From: Borreliella americana
Lineage (GTDB): Bacteria; Spirochaetota; Spirochaetia; Borreliales; Borreliaceae
Assembly (NCBI RefSeq): GCF_021043605.1
Contig: NZ_JAJNFB010000001.1
Location: 82,628-146,627 of the forward strand
Reading direction: 5' to 3'
DNA: 64,000 nt
The translations under genes and the position numbers were made by a program. Of the stretch, positions 20,833-30,760 are shown piece after piece. How positions within the stretch are numbered: the stretch's first letter is position 1; each line of letters starts with the position of its first letter. Under the pieces are notes generated by a model. That model did no database searches. It saw nothing but the letters and a program-made list of their open reading frames with translations, and was not told the DNA's origin.

Positions 20833-21366
20833 TTATATTAATATATAAAAAAATCCACTAAGTATAATTACTAATGCTGGACTTATTTTATTATAAAAAA
20901 ATAAAATAAAAAAATTAATTCCCACAATAGCCAGGGTTCTCAAAAGCTCTGTTTTGTTGTTTTCTATCTTTAAATATGTATTTTCAAGCAAAATGATTAT
21001 TGTAATTATCCACAGCGCAACAATAATAGGTTTTAGATTATCTAGGCAATAATTTAAAAAGACGATTTTGTGTAGTATTAGGAGGATTATAATCATTATT
21101 ATTATTGGAGCTGTTATTAATGATACTGTAGCAATTATTGCTCCTGCAATTCCTGCGGTTTTCATTCCAACGTATGTTGCTATGTTTGTTGCAATAGGCC
21201 CGGGGGTTATTCTTGATATTGTAATCATATTGACAAATTCTTCTTTTGTTATCCAATGTTTATTATTAATTATTTCGTTGTTTATTATTGCTGCAATTCC
21301 ATTGCCGCCTCCGAAATTTAATAATCCAATTTTTAAAAATGTAATGAATAAATTTATTAAAGTCAA
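20833..21366 (-). CDS. chromate transporter family protein, half-size (CHR)
   Basis: 177-aa membrane protein with the CHR motif FGGGNGIAAII and ITPGPIATNIATYVG, and about five hydrophobic segments. Short CHR proteins work as heterodimers of two half-size subunits; the partner is the preceding gene, 14 nt upstream. Chromate or sulfate export has been shown for some members; the substrate in Borrelia is unknown. It is translationally close to rpoN. Confidence 0.85.
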   Translation of the reverse strand: MTLINLFITFLKIGLLNFGGGNGIAAIINNEIINNKHWITKEEFVNMITISRITPGPIATNIATYVGMKTAGIAGAIIATVSLITAPIIIMIIILLILHKIVFLNYCLDNLKPIIVALWIITIIILLENTYLKIENNKTELLRTLAIVGINFFILFFYNKISPALVIILSGFFYILI

Positions 21367-21380
21367 TTGACATCCTTTTT

Positions 21381-21956
21381 CTATTTAGTTAATATTTTTT
21401 TTATTGTTATATATTTAAGTGTGTATATTAAAAAGAAAATTAACAATATATATGATATTCTTATTTTTAATTTAAAAATTGCAAAAATTACAAGAAAACA
21501 TATTGTCCATTTTATTATAGAGTTATTCAACATTTTTTTGGAAAATTTTAAAACAACGGTTATCATTATGACAATTGAAGATATTTTTGCACCTTCGAGA
21601 AATTTTTCAACATGTATGCTATCTGGTACTAATTTTAGGTAAAGAAAAACCATTATTATTGCAATAATGGAAGGCAAAATTCCTGCAACAACTAGCAAAA
21701 TTGCGCATGGGAAACCTCCAAATTTTCTTCCTACTAGGAACACAAAATTAATTGCTGTAACTCCAGGAATAACATTTGATGTTGCTAGTATTTTGTTAAA
21801 ATCGTCCTCAGATATTATTTTTCTTTTTTTAACAAATATTTTTTTAAGCTCAGATATAATTATTAATCCTCCGCCAATTGTAAGTGTTGTTGTTTTAAAG
21901 ACAAGTAAAAACAAGTCTAGAATTTTATATAGTTTTTTTTGTTTCTTTTTATACAT
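21381..21956 (-). CDS. chromate transporter family protein, half-size partner
   Basis: Second half-size CHR protein, about 191 aa from the Met at 21956 (MYKKKQKKLYKILDLFL). The motif is TLTIGGGLIIISELKK and IPGVTAINFVFLVGRKFGG. A longer frame reaches 22085, but its first 43 residues are polar and unlike the family, so the inner start is preferred; its ribosome site is weak and this choice is uncertain. It heads the minus-strand operon ending at aspS and is divergent from mscS. Confidence 0.8.
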   Translation of the reverse strand: MYKKKQKKLYKILDLFLLVFKTTTLTIGGGLIIISELKKIFVKKRKIISEDDFNKILATSNVIPGVTAINFVFLVGRKFGGFPCAILLVVAGILPSIIAIIMVFLYLKLVPDSIHVEKFLEGAKISSIVIMITVVLKFSKKMLNNSIIKWTICFLVIFAIFKLKIRISYILLIFFLIYTLKYITIKKILTK

Positions 21957-22171
21957 TTGTTTTGTCAAATTTAGTAAAAACCTTTGGATAATAATTCTAT
22001 CACAAATATTGTTGTAATGTTCATTTTGTTGTTGGGCGGTATTGATGAAAACATGCTTTATTATGGTTTTAAAATATTGATCCATTTGTCATTGACTCAT
22101 TGGTTTTATTGGGATTTTATTGGAAGGCTTGTTTGTTTTTTGTGCTATAATTCAATTAATTTATGTAAAGC

Positions 22172-23023
22172 TTGGAAGGAAAGTTTAATTTGTTTAAGGA
22201 GTTTTTTATATTTCAAGATTATTTTAATTATATTGTCGAGGGTGTGGTAGGCTATGGTTTAAAAGTTTCGATTGCTATAGTGCTGTGGTATTTTTTAAAG
22301 TTAATAGTTAATAAAATGGGAAAAATTTTATTTAAGACTTTAGAAAAGTCCAGATTAGAGGAGAAGTTAGAGGTTACAGTTTTTAACTTTTTAAAATCTT
22401 TTTTCAAAATATTAACAGACTTTGTTATTGTTTTAATAATATTGCCATATCTTGGAGTGCCTACAACATCTATTGTTGCTGTATTTGGATCATTAGGGCT
22501 TGCCATTGGGCTTGCTGCTCAGGGTATTTTATCTAATTTTGTTAGTGGATTTATTGTTTTAAATTCTAAGTTTTTTAAGTGTGGAGATCATATTCAATGT
22601 GGAGATGTTGAAGGCTTGGTTGAGGATGTCCAAATTTTTTTTACTACACTTAAAACATTTGACGAAGAAATTATTAAAATTCCAAACAGCAAGCTTACAT
22701 CCAATTTTGTTGTTAATTTTTCAGCAAGTCCCAGAAGAAGGGTTGTGTTTTCATTTCAAGTTCCCTATGATACAAATATTGGTTTATTAAAAGATAAAAT
22801 AGAGGATATAATGATTTTCAATAATAAAAAATTTGATGTTCAGATTTGTTCTCCTACTCTTATTGTCAAAAAGTATACTCCCTATTATATGGTTTTGCAA
22901 GTTCGATTTTTTGTTAATACAGAGGTTTTTTGGGATTTTAAATATTTTATTGGGGAGTCTATTAAAAATGTTTTATTGGATATGAAAATTAAGTTCCCAA
23001 TTTGTTTTGTGCCTTTTGATTAG
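22172..23023 (+). CDS. small-conductance mechanosensitive channel (MscS family)
   Basis: 283-aa MscS channel. Three N-terminal membrane helices end in the pore-lining TM3 SLGLAIGLAAQGILSNFVSG, followed by the beta domain with GDHIQCGDVEGLVEDV and IPNSKLTSNFVVNFS. It relieves turgor on osmotic downshift, relevant to passage between tick and mammal. A TATAAT at 22145-22150 lies upstream. It converges on the glycosyltransferase gene. Confidence 0.93.
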   Translation: MEGKFNLFKEFFIFQDYFNYIVEGVVGYGLKVSIAIVLWYFLKLIVNKMGKILFKTLEKSRLEEKLEVTVFNFLKSFFKILTDFVIVLIILPYLGVPTTSIVAVFGSLGLAIGLAAQGILSNFVSGFIVLNSKFFKCGDHIQCGDVEGLVEDVQIFFTTLKTFDEEIIKIPNSKLTSNFVVNFSASPRRRVVFSFQVPYDTNIGLLKDKIEDIMIFNNKKFDVQICSPTLIVKKYTPYYMVLQVRFFVNTEVFWDFKYFIGESIKNVLLDMKIKFPICFVPFD

Positions 23024-23028
23024 CTATA

Positions 23029-24180
23029 TTAATGATTTTTTTTTGCAATAATTTCTGAATAATAGTTTTCAATTTTTTTTGTGAAAAAATAGCTTGAAAA
23101 TTTAGTGGAATATTTTTTTGCATTTTGTTTAAATGTTTTTAGTATTTCATCATCTTTTATTACTTTGTCTATGTACTTAGATAAGTTCTCGTATTTTTTT
23201 ATTAAGAATCCGTTTATTCCCTCTTTTATTACGTCTTTATATATATAATCCTTTATTAAAATAGCAGGTATTCCAGCAGTTAATGCTTCTATTACTGTCA
23301 TTGGATATACTTCACTTTTTGATAGGCTGGCAAAAATATCAGAAATTTTGTAGTAATAGCATATTTCTTCCCATGGAATTGTTCCTATTAACAATATTTG
23401 TTTTTCAAGTCCATGTTTGATGCTAAAATTTTTTATTTCCTTTTCTTCACTTCCTTTGCCAATAATGATAAGCTTATAGTTTTTGTTTTGCAATAAAAGA
23501 TCTTTTAAGTGTGTTACTAATAAATTTATGTTTTTTTCTTTATTTATTCTTCCAACAAATATTATTATTTTGTCTGTTTGCTTTATATTGTGCTTTTTCA
23601 AAATTTCATCTTTTTTTTCTTTGCTTAGATTTTTTATAAAAAGCTTTCTGTCAACTCCATTTGGAATTATTTTATAGCTAGAAGAATTGTTTGAAAGTTT
23701 GAAATACCTTTCTTTTGCTTTACTTGATGGGTAAATAAAATATTTTATTTTATTGTAATGTTTCCGCATCATTTTGTCGGGTTTAATAAAATATTTAAAA
23801 ATTCCTAAGTAATGCAAGTAATAATCCCACATTGTATGGCTTGTATGAACTATTGGTATGTTTTGTTTTAATGCAATTTGTTTTCCAATTTTTCCCATAG
23901 AAAACTCGGAGTGAGTATGAATGATGTCTGGTTTATAGTTTTTTATTATTTTGGATATTTTTCTTTTATTGGGAAAAGCTATCACAGCATCAAGTTTTTT
24001 ATTTATTTGAATAGATGGGCATCTGTAAACGTTTTTCTCGTTTAAAGATGTTTTGGATTTTGGACAAAATATGTAAACTTCATAGCCAGTTTTTTCAAAT
24101 CCCTCTTTAATTTGTTTTATTGACGTTGCCACTCCATTTTTTTCTGGGATATACGTATCTGTAAATATTGCAACTTTCAT
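23029..24180 (-). CDS. family 4 glycosyltransferase, monogalactosyldiacylglycerol synthase (bbMGS type)
   Basis: 383-aa GT-B enzyme of family GT4. The acceptor-side N-terminus has DTYIPEKNGVATSIKQI and the donor-side half has FVGRINKEKNINLLV and the E-x7-E region SKSEVYPMTVIEALTAG. It is in B31 position BB0454, for which galactosyltransferase activity making monogalactosyl diacylglycerol is reported. This glycolipid is a major Borrelia membrane component and antigen. The start has a strong AGGAGGAGA. It is divergent from holA. Confidence 0.85.
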   Translation of the reverse strand: MKVAIFTDTYIPEKNGVATSIKQIKEGFEKTGYEVYIFCPKSKTSLNEKNVYRCPSIQINKKLDAVIAFPNKRKISKIIKNYKPDIIHTHSEFSMGKIGKQIALKQNIPIVHTSHTMWDYYLHYLGIFKYFIKPDKMMRKHYNKIKYFIYPSSKAKERYFKLSNNSSSYKIIPNGVDRKLFIKNLSKEKKDEILKKHNIKQTDKIIIFVGRINKEKNINLLVTHLKDLLLQNKNYKLIIIGKGSEEKEIKNFSIKHGLEKQILLIGTIPWEEICYYYKISDIFASLSKSEVYPMTVIEALTAGIPAILIKDYIYKDVIKEGINGFLIKKYENLSKYIDKVIKDDEILKTFKQNAKKYSTKFSSYFFTKKIENYYSEIIAKKNH

Positions 24181-24236
24181 ATTCTCCTCCTAGCTTAAGT
24201 ATAATATATTTGGCACTTGGATTATAATTTACTTTG

Positions 24237-25226
24237 ATGGAAGCGGTTTATTTATTGTTGGGTAATGAGCAGGGTTTAAAAGAGGCTTATTTAAAAGAGC
24301 TGTTAATCAAGATGGGTGCTTTTAAGTCCAAAGTTTCAGTTACTAAAATTTTTTTGTCAGAACTATCAGCTTTAGAATTCGCTGAGAAACTATTTTCTAA
24401 TTCTTTTTTTTCAAAAAAAGAAATTTTTATTGTGTATGAGTCTGAACTTTTAAAAGCAGGAAAAGATTTAGAGCTAGTATTTAATGCAATTTTAAAGTCT
24501 AGTAATAAAACCGTTATTTTTATTTCTAATAGCAATACATGTAATATTGATTTTAAAAATAAGCTTAAGTTTATAAAAAAAGTTTTTTATGAGATTCCTG
24601 ATGATGATAAATTTACATTTGTGAGAAGAAATTTTTTTAATCTTAATATTAAAATTACAGATTCTGCAATAAATTTAATGCTTTTAATGTTAAATTCAGA
24701 TACTAAAATTTTGAAATTTTATATAGATTCTTTTGCACTTTTTGCCAAGAATAATACCATTGATGAGGAAGATATAACTTCTTGGATTAGTTTTATTCGC
24801 TTTGAAAACACCTTTTCTTTATTTAATTCAATTTTGAGAAAAGATATAACCCATTCTTTGATTAAGATTAAATCTATTTTGGATCAAGGAGAAGATTTGC
24901 TTAATGTTTTAATGAGTCTTATTTGGCAATTTAAAAGATTATTAAAGGTGCAAATAGATTATAATGCATGTGGGAGCTTGCAGAGTGCATTGAATAAGAA
25001 TAAAATCTTTTTTTCATTAAATAAAATTTATAGAGTGGGGATTAAAAATTATTCAATTCCAGAAATTAAAATTGTTTTGAAAATTTTATATAAGTTTGAT
25101 TTATATTTGAGAATTTATTCTAAAAATATTCATCAAAATTTGTCATATTTTTTAATATTTTCAATTTTAAAGCCCAATAATAATTTTTTAATGCATTTTT
25201 CTACAAAATCAAAGTTTAATTTTTAA
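24237..25226 (+). CDS. holA: DNA polymerase III delta subunit
   Basis: Clamp-loader delta subunit, about 329 aa, family recognised by the N-terminal YLLLGNEQGLKEAYL and the conserved C-terminal helical collar (LIWQFKRLLK). It opens the DnaN ring with DnaX and delta-prime. The frame also offers TTG at 24234 immediately before the ATG. The small lipoprotein gene follows by 3 nt. Confidence 0.88.
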   Translation: MEAVYLLLGNEQGLKEAYLKELLIKMGAFKSKVSVTKIFLSELSALEFAEKLFSNSFFSKKEIFIVYESELLKAGKDLELVFNAILKSSNKTVIFISNSNTCNIDFKNKLKFIKKVFYEIPDDDKFTFVRRNFFNLNIKITDSAINLMLLMLNSDTKILKFYIDSFALFAKNNTIDEEDITSWISFIRFENTFSLFNSILRKDITHSLIKIKSILDQGEDLLNVLMSLIWQFKRLLKVQIDYNACGSLQSALNKNKIFFSLNKIYRVGIKNYSIPEIKIVLKILYKFDLYLRIYSKNIHQNLSYFLIFSILKPNNNFLMHFSTKSKFNF

Positions 25227-25229
25227 TAT

Positions 25230-25853
25230 ATGAAGCAAAAATTAAATTGGATTTTATTGTTTTGTTTTTTGTCTTGTAGATCTGAAACTAGATTGGCAGA
25301 AATTGTTTTAATAGAGTTTTTTGATTCTATTAAAAATTTTCAAAGCAGTCCTGAAATATTTTTTAATTATTTGAATATTCCAAACGATGATGATCTGATA
25401 GCAAAAATTAGTGGGTTAAAATCTCAGGCAAAGGACGATTTTATTTTTTATCCTTTATTTTTTAATAATCTAAGATATGAGATAATAGGTAGAAAAAATA
25501 TTTCTAAGGGTTTTGAATTTGAAGTTGTTATTAAAAATATTAACTTTCAAAACGGTATAGAAAAATTTTTGGCCAAATTGAATAAAATTGAAGGGAGATC
25601 TTTAAATATTAAAAATTTAGAAAAAAAAGAGCGTAAAAAAATATTTGACAATTTAATAAATGAAGTTATTTCAGAGCTAGATGATTTTGATTACACAGAG
25701 TTCATTCATTTTTTTAGAGTAGTTAAGAGTTCTTCTGAAGATTATAAAATAGAGCTTTTGGGAGATGTTTTAAATATACAGGTTAGAAATAAACTTATTA
25801 ATGATCTTTTTTTAGTTTTATCACCTGGAATTTCAAATAGTGTTTTATTTTAA
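25230..25853 (+). CDS. putative lipoprotein of unknown function
   Basis: 207 aa (B31 position BB0456). A short hydrophobic N-terminus NWILLFCFLSC ends in a cysteine at residue 16 that could be a spirochaetal lipobox. The rest is polar and mixed alpha/beta with no family I recognise. It is coupled to holA (3-nt gap) and converges on uvrC; the 90-nt gap to uvrC holds only AT-rich sequence with a weak 9-bp inverted repeat (25922-25945). Confidence 0.6.
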   Translation: MKQKLNWILLFCFLSCRSETRLAEIVLIEFFDSIKNFQSSPEIFFNYLNIPNDDDLIAKISGLKSQAKDDFIFYPLFFNNLRYEIIGRKNISKGFEFEVVIKNINFQNGIEKFLAKLNKIEGRSLNIKNLEKKERKKIFDNLINEVISELDDFDYTEFIHFFRVVKSSSEDYKIELLGDVLNIQVRNKLINDLFLVLSPGISNSVLF

Positions 25854-25943
25854 AAAAATATTAATAAATAATAATCTAGTTTAAAGTTTTGTAATTTTAC
25901 CGTTAATTTATAGGTTATATAAAATTTTAATTAAATTTAAAAT

Positions 25944-27755
25944 TTATTTATCTTGATTATAATTTTTTATTGAGTTTTCTTTTATTGCAAATTCTTTTAT
26001 TCTTTTTGCAAGTTGAATACTTACTTTTATTTTTTTCGAAATTTCATTTTTATTTAAAGGTAATATATCCCTATAGGTTCCAATTGATTTTAATATTTTC
26101 TGGGCTGTTTTTTCTCCAATTCCGTGTATTTTTGTATACAATAGGGCTGTTTTTTCTCTTCTTTTTTTGTTAAATCCGTTGGCTTTTCTATGTGCTTCAT
26201 CTCTTACATTTTGCAGTATCCTAAGGGCAGGATGTCCTTGGGGCAGAGTTATTCCTTTTTTGCTGGTTGTTAAGAATATTGTTTCTTGTTTTTTTGCCAA
26301 CGAACAGACCTTAACTTTGCTTTCTATTTTTAAGCCCTTTAAGATAGAAAGAGCAGCATTTAATTGTCCTTTGCCTCCGTCAATTAAAATTAAATTCGGT
26401 AGTTCTAAGTTGTTGTTAATTATTTCTGAATATCTTCTTGATATTACTTCTTTTGTTGCCTTAAAGTCGTCAATTTCTCCTTTTAATAGTGAGTTTAGTT
26501 TGTAAAGTCTGTAGTTTTCTTTAAGGGGTATTCCCATTTTAAAAGTAACCATAGAAGCTACTGTTTCTTGACCGTTAAGATGAGCAATGTCAAATCCTTC
26601 AATTATTTTGGGAAGTTTGTCCATTTCTAAAACAATTTTCAAACTCTCAAGTGCTTTGTTGTTTTTATTTTCATATTCTCTTAAAGATAATTCAGCATTA
26701 GATATGGCCATTTCCATTATTTTTAAAATTTCTTCTGTTTCTTTGTAAATAATTTCTGTTTTTATATTTTTAATTTCATTTATTAGTTTTTCAACATTTT
26801 TAGTGTCGATATCTTTGAGAAAAATATGAATTTTGTCTGGTACTATCATATTAATAGATGTGTAATATTGAATCAAAAATTGTAAAATCAGTTCATTTTC
26901 TTTGCATATACTCTCATCAAAGTTTACATCTCTTTCAACTAATTTCCCATTTCTATATTTTAATACTATTATTGTATTTACATTTTCTCCTGGATGAACA
27001 TGTACATAGTCTATGTTTAAATTATTGCTTTTTGTAACGATTTGGATTTGATTTATTTCTATTAAAGAACTTTTAATTTCTTTTAATTTGATAGCGGTTT
27101 CAAAATCTTCTTTTTGTATGGCAAGTTTTAATTTTACATCAATTTGACTTAATATTTCGGATATATTTCCACTTAATATGGATTTTGCCTTATCTAGCTC
27201 TTTTTGATATTCTTTTTCAAGGTTTTCCTTGTAGCATACTCCAAGGCATTGCCCCATATGGTAATATAGGCAGGGAGCACTGGATTTTTTTTTACACTTT
27301 CTAATCTTAAATGTTTTGTTAATAAAATCTAGTACTTGGTCTAATTTTTTTACATTGGTAAACGGTCCAAAATATTCGCTTTGGTCATTAATTATTTTTC
27401 TGGTTTTAAAAATTCTTGGGTACTTTTCGTGGGTTATTCTTACCATGGGATAACCTTTTCCATCTTTTAATTTTACATTGTAATCAGGTTTGTGGGTTTT
27501 AATTAGATTACACTCTAGAAGCAATGCTTCGTATTCGCTATTTGTTGTAATAACTTCTATTGATTTTACATTTTTCATTAATATTTGGATTTTGTGACTA
27601 TTTTTTTCTAAAAAATAACTTTTTACTCTTGATCTTAGATTTTTTGCTTTTCCAATATAGAGTATTTTTTTATTTTCATTGAGCATTTTATAGCAACCGC
27701 TTGTGGTTGGTAATTTTATTACTTTTTCGAATAAACTTGTTAGATTCTCTTTCAT
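25944..27755 (-). CDS. uvrC: excinuclease ABC subunit C
   Basis: 603-aa nuclease of nucleotide excision repair. The GIY-YIG domain is N-terminal ([25 protein letters not shown]), followed by the Cys-rich region and UVR segment ([13 protein letters not shown]). The RNase H-like 5' nuclease has [10 protein letters not shown] and [15 protein letters not shown], and a C-terminal HhH2 pair follows ([18 protein letters not shown]). It works with UvrA and UvrB. It is divergent from the fibronectin-type protein gene. Confidence 0.97.
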   Translation of the reverse strand: MKENLTSLFEKVIKLPTTSGCYKMLNENKKILYIGKAKNLRSRVKSYFLEKNSHKIQILMKNVKSIEVITTNSEYEALLLECNLIKTHKPDYNVKLKDGKGYPMVRITHEKYPRIFKTRKIINDQSEYFGPFTNVKKLDQVLDFINKTFKIRKCKKKSSAPCLYYHMGQCLGVCYKENLEKEYQKELDKAKSILSGNISEILSQIDVKLKLAIQKEDFETAIKLKEIKSSLIEINQIQIVTKSNNLNIDYVHVHPGENVNTIIVLKYRNGKLVERDVNFDESICKENELILQFLIQYYTSINMIVPDKIHIFLKDIDTKNVEKLINEIKNIKTEIIYKETEEILKIMEMAISNAELSLREYENKNNKALESLKIVLEMDKLPKIIEGFDIAHLNGQETVASMVTFKMGIPLKENYRLYKLNSLLKGEIDDFKATKEVISRRYSEIINNNLELPNLILIDGGKGQLNAALSILKGLKIESKVKVCSLAKKQETIFLTTSKKGITLPQGHPALRILQNVRDEAHRKANGFNKKRREKTALLYTKIHGIGEKTAQKILKSIGTYRDILPLNKNEISKKIKVSIQLAKRIKEFAIKENSIKNYNQDK

Positions 27756-27792
27756 AACGTTAGGTAGTTTTTAGATTTTAAAAATTATCTTA

Positions 27793-27801
27793 TGATATAA
27801 T
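27793..27801 (+). promoter_or_regulatory. extended -10 promoter for the LamG/FN3 protein operon
   Basis: TGATATAAT, an extended -10 element, lies about 77 bp before the 27878 start in the uvrC-divergent gap. No good -35 is visible, which is common for extended -10 promoters. Confidence 0.45.
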
Positions 27802-27877
27802 ATTGTAACATAAGGCAGCTTGTTTTATGTTTTGAGGCATTTAAAAAAAATGAATAATAACAAATAAAAGGTCAAAA

Positions 27878-29395
27878 ATGAGATTGATTTTAATACTCTT
27901 GCTATCTTTTTTGTGCTTTTCTATTCTTTTATCTCAAGAATTGAAGTTAATACTTGATTCGAAAAAAAATTTTAAATTTATTCAAGATTCTAGCAATGTT
28001 ACTTTTGAAAGGGATATGAGGGGGTTACTTGGTATTTATTTGGATAGATATAAAGCTGTTTTAGATTTGAATAATATTGATTTACGCTTAGAAATAGGAA
28101 GAGATAATAAATTAAAAGACACTTCTTCAAATTATTTAGTTAGTGCAAAAAGTTCAAGAGTTTCAAATGAATTTCGTAATGTTTCTAATGGCTCTTTAAT
28201 TTTTTATTCCAATCAAAATTCCGTTAAGTTTAAGCCGCTGACAGAAAAAGCTTTCTTTTTTTCAGGCAATACTGTTTCTGATTTTACTATTAAGTTTTGG
28301 GTATATCGAACAACTTCTGTTACAGGAGAAATTATTTTTAGTTGGGATGGTTATAAAAAGATTAATAATTTGTGGGTAGATCAGTCTATTAGATTGGAAA
28401 GCGATGAGGGAAATTTTGTTTGGGTTTTAAATAATGTATTTTTAAAAGACAATAAAAACCCTATCAAAATTAGAATGAAAAGTCATGATGATTTTATTCC
28501 AAAGAAATGGCATTTACATACTTTAAGATATAGGCAAAAAGATGGCATACTTGAATATTTAATAGATTCTAAGCCTCAGGCAATAGAATATGTAACAGAT
28601 GATAAGAAGGAAGGATCGGGGTATTTATTAAGTATTGGTAATTTTATTGATTTTACTTTGGGAACTTATTTTACTGGTGCGGTTGAGAATTTAGAAATAC
28701 ATAAAAGCTTTGAAGAGGTTAGTAATGCTTTTTTTTCAAAGAATATGGGATATATTATTACAGAGCCTATTAAGCTTTCTAAATATTATTCTCAAGTATT
28801 GTCCTTTGATGTTGATTCCAATGTTCCTAAAGATACAGAGATTGTTTATTATTATAGATTAGATAATAAGGTATTTTATGATACAGATAGTCATGGGAAT
28901 ATTAAAAAAAATTTAACTGGAGCGTGGATTTATTTTGATCCTAAAAAAGATTTTCCAGATTCAAAGATATCAAAATATATTCAAATAAAAGTTGAATTTT
29001 ATCCCAGTGGGGATTCTGTAAGCAGTCCTTCTCTTTATAGTATGTCAATTACTTACGTTCCTGAAGCAGCTCCATTTCCTCCTGTGATAACAAAAGTTAT
29101 TCCAGGCTCTAGGGAAGTTTTTATTGAATGGATTCCTGTTGTTAATAATAGCGTTGAGGGGTATTACATTTATATTGGCGTTGCTTCTGGTAATTATCAT
29201 GGAAAAACCAATGGTGTTTTAACTTCTCCTATTGATGTTGGGAATCAAACTTCTTTTAAGATTACAGGGCTTGAAGACGGAAGACTTTATTATATTAGTA
29301 TTGCTGCTTATAATTTGGATAAAAGTGTTAATAAGACTTCTTTTTCAAAGGAAATTTCTGTAAGGCCTATGGAGATTTTTAAAAAATATGAATAA
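27878..29395 (+). CDS. exported LamG-like and fibronectin type III protein
   Basis: 505 aa (B31 position BB0458). The N-terminus is a signal peptide (LILILLLSFLCFSILLSQ) with probable signal peptidase I cleavage and no lipobox. Residues about 100-270 look like a concanavalin/LamG fold (FTIKFWVYRTTSVTGEIIF; WHLHTLRYRQKDGILEYLID). Residues about 395-497 are a fibronectin type III domain (AAPFPPVITKVIPGSREVFI; ITGLEDGRLYYISIAAYN). These modules usually mediate carbohydrate or protein contacts in the periplasm or at the surface. It overlaps the TPR gene by 8 nt. Function is unknown. Confidence 0.75.
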   Translation: MRLILILLLSFLCFSILLSQELKLILDSKKNFKFIQDSSNVTFERDMRGLLGIYLDRYKAVLDLNNIDLRLEIGRDNKLKDTSSNYLVSAKSSRVSNEFRNVSNGSLIFYSNQNSVKFKPLTEKAFFFSGNTVSDFTIKFWVYRTTSVTGEIIFSWDGYKKINNLWVDQSIRLESDEGNFVWVLNNVFLKDNKNPIKIRMKSHDDFIPKKWHLHTLRYRQKDGILEYLIDSKPQAIEYVTDDKKEGSGYLLSIGNFIDFTLGTYFTGAVENLEIHKSFEEVSNAFFSKNMGYIITEPIKLSKYYSQVLSFDVDSNVPKDTEIVYYYRLDNKVFYDTDSHGNIKKNLTGAWIYFDPKKDFPDSKISKYIQIKVEFYPSGDSVSSPSLYSMSITYVPEAAPFPPVITKVIPGSREVFIEWIPVVNNSVEGYYIYIGVASGNYHGKTNGVLTSPIDVGNQTSFKITGLEDGRLYYISIAAYNLDKSVNKTSFSKEISVRPMEIFKKYE

Positions 29396-30698
29396 CTTTA
29401 GTTTTGAGAAGGCTTTAAATTTTTATAAAAATGGTGATTTTAAAAGTTCTCTTGATAATTTAGATGTTTTTGATGAGAAGTTTGATTCTCTTTCACTTAA
29501 AGCTCTTATATATTTCAAGCAAAAGGATTATAAGGCTCTTTTATATGTTTTAAATACTTATCCTGTTGTTTTAAGTGAATATAATTTTTTAATTAAACTT
29601 ATAAATTATGGTAAAATTGAAAAAAATAAAGATGATCTAGGTCCTTTTGAGAATTATAATTTAGGCGTTTTTTATTTCAATTTAAAAGAATATAAACTTG
29701 CTTTAAGTTGTTTTTTAAAAGCTAAAGAGCAAAAATCTGATTTTGTACAAGCTTTAAACAATAGCGCCGTTTTATTTGAAATTTTGGGCAATAAGGACGA
29801 GGCTTTAAAATTATTTTTTGAGGCGAGAGATTTGGATCAAAACAATTCTATAGTTAAGCTTAATATTTGGATTTTAAAAAACAGTGAATCCCTTCAGGCA
29901 GCAAACTTTTTAAAAGTAGATAAAATTTTTTTTGATGCCAATCTTGCTCTTGTTGTTAACTATTTAATGTATTATTTTTATTCTATTGGGGAAATAAGCA
30001 GAGCAATTAGGCTTTCTGAGAAATTTTTAACAGATTCTCATTATTCCAAATATATTTGGCACAATAGGGCAACTATTTTTCATAAAATAGGCAACATGAC
30101 TCAAGCCACAACATCCTATGTTAAAGCCATTTTAAATTTTCCGAATATTTATACAATCTACAATATGCATATTGCAACAGTTGAGCTTTTAAAATTTTCT
30201 CCCAAAAAGTCTATTGAGAGAATGGTTAATGATTATTCTAATCTAGATTTGATATATTTCTATGCAACCTTATTTTTTCTTAGAAATCGCGATCTTGAGG
30301 ATGCCTATTTTTATATGAAAAAACTTTGTGAACTTAATCCAGACCCTTATTCAAAATTTTTAAAATTGCTTGAGTCTAGCGAGGATATGTTAATTGAAGC
30401 TCTGCTTGAAGAATTTGCAGTATCTTTAAAAGTAAATTGGTATTTAGAGTATTTATTTTTTATTGACAATTCTTTAAATTTGAGAGATCCTATTTTTGTT
30501 TTTGATCACAATATAAGAGTAAATACGTATATTTGGAGAATTAAAGATGAGTGTATTGAATTAAAATTTAGCAACAATGAGGAAAAAATGGTTAAAGAAA
30601 TCTTACATGAAGAATGTATTTTGCCCGAAACTGACATTTCTATTGGGGATTTCCAAAATTTAATAGAAGCTTATAAAGAGTTTAGAATAAATTACTAA
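29388..30698 (+). CDS. tetratricopeptide repeat protein
   Basis: 436 aa (B31 position BB0459), with helical repeats of TPR type, for example NYNLGVFYFNLKEYKLALSC and NSAVLFEILGNKDEALKLF and YIWHNRATIFHKIGNMTQAT. No signal peptide or membrane segment is seen, so it is probably cytoplasmic or membrane-associated. Start overlap with the LamG/FN3 gene indicates coupled translation and a shared task, which the sequence does not identify. Confidence 0.75.
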   Translation: MNNFSFEKALNFYKNGDFKSSLDNLDVFDEKFDSLSLKALIYFKQKDYKALLYVLNTYPVVLSEYNFLIKLINYGKIEKNKDDLGPFENYNLGVFYFNLKEYKLALSCFLKAKEQKSDFVQALNNSAVLFEILGNKDEALKLFFEARDLDQNNSIVKLNIWILKNSESLQAANFLKVDKIFFDANLALVVNYLMYYFYSIGEISRAIRLSEKFLTDSHYSKYIWHNRATIFHKIGNMTQATTSYVKAILNFPNIYTIYNMHIATVELLKFSPKKSIERMVNDYSNLDLIYFYATLFFLRNRDLEDAYFYMKKLCELNPDPYSKFLKLLESSEDMLIEALLEEFAVSLKVNWYLEYLFFIDNSLNLRDPIFVFDHNIRVNTYIWRIKDECIELKFSNNEEKMVKEILHEECILPETDISIGDFQNLIEAYKEFRINY

Positions 30699-30716
30699 TA
30701 TTTATAATTTATTCGG

Positions 30717-30746
30717 TTGACAATAATAATATCTCTAAGATAATAT
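30717..30746 (+). promoter_or_regulatory. promoter of tRNA-Ser(GCT)
   Basis: Perfect -35 TTGACA at 30717-30722. The -10 is GATAAT (30739-30744, 16-nt spacer) or TAATAT (30741-30746, 18-nt spacer). It ends about 15 bp before the tRNA, as expected for a stable RNA promoter. Confidence 0.7.
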
Positions 30747-30760
30747 GTATTAATGTTATA

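Noticed and set aside
21007..21015. Perfect TTATCCACA sequence resembling a DnaA box
   Set aside because: It lies inside a chromate-type transporter gene 13 kb from the origin, is single, and can arise by chance; not evidence for an origin.
21957..22085. 43-residue N-terminal extension of the upstream CHR protein
   Set aside because: Polar sequence unlike the family, lying in the divergent promoter region; the inner Met matches the usual start of half-size CHR proteins.
25922..25945. AT-only inverted repeat between convergent lipoprotein and uvrC genes
   Set aside because: Only 9 bp of pure A/T with no T tract; expected by chance in such AT-rich sequence.
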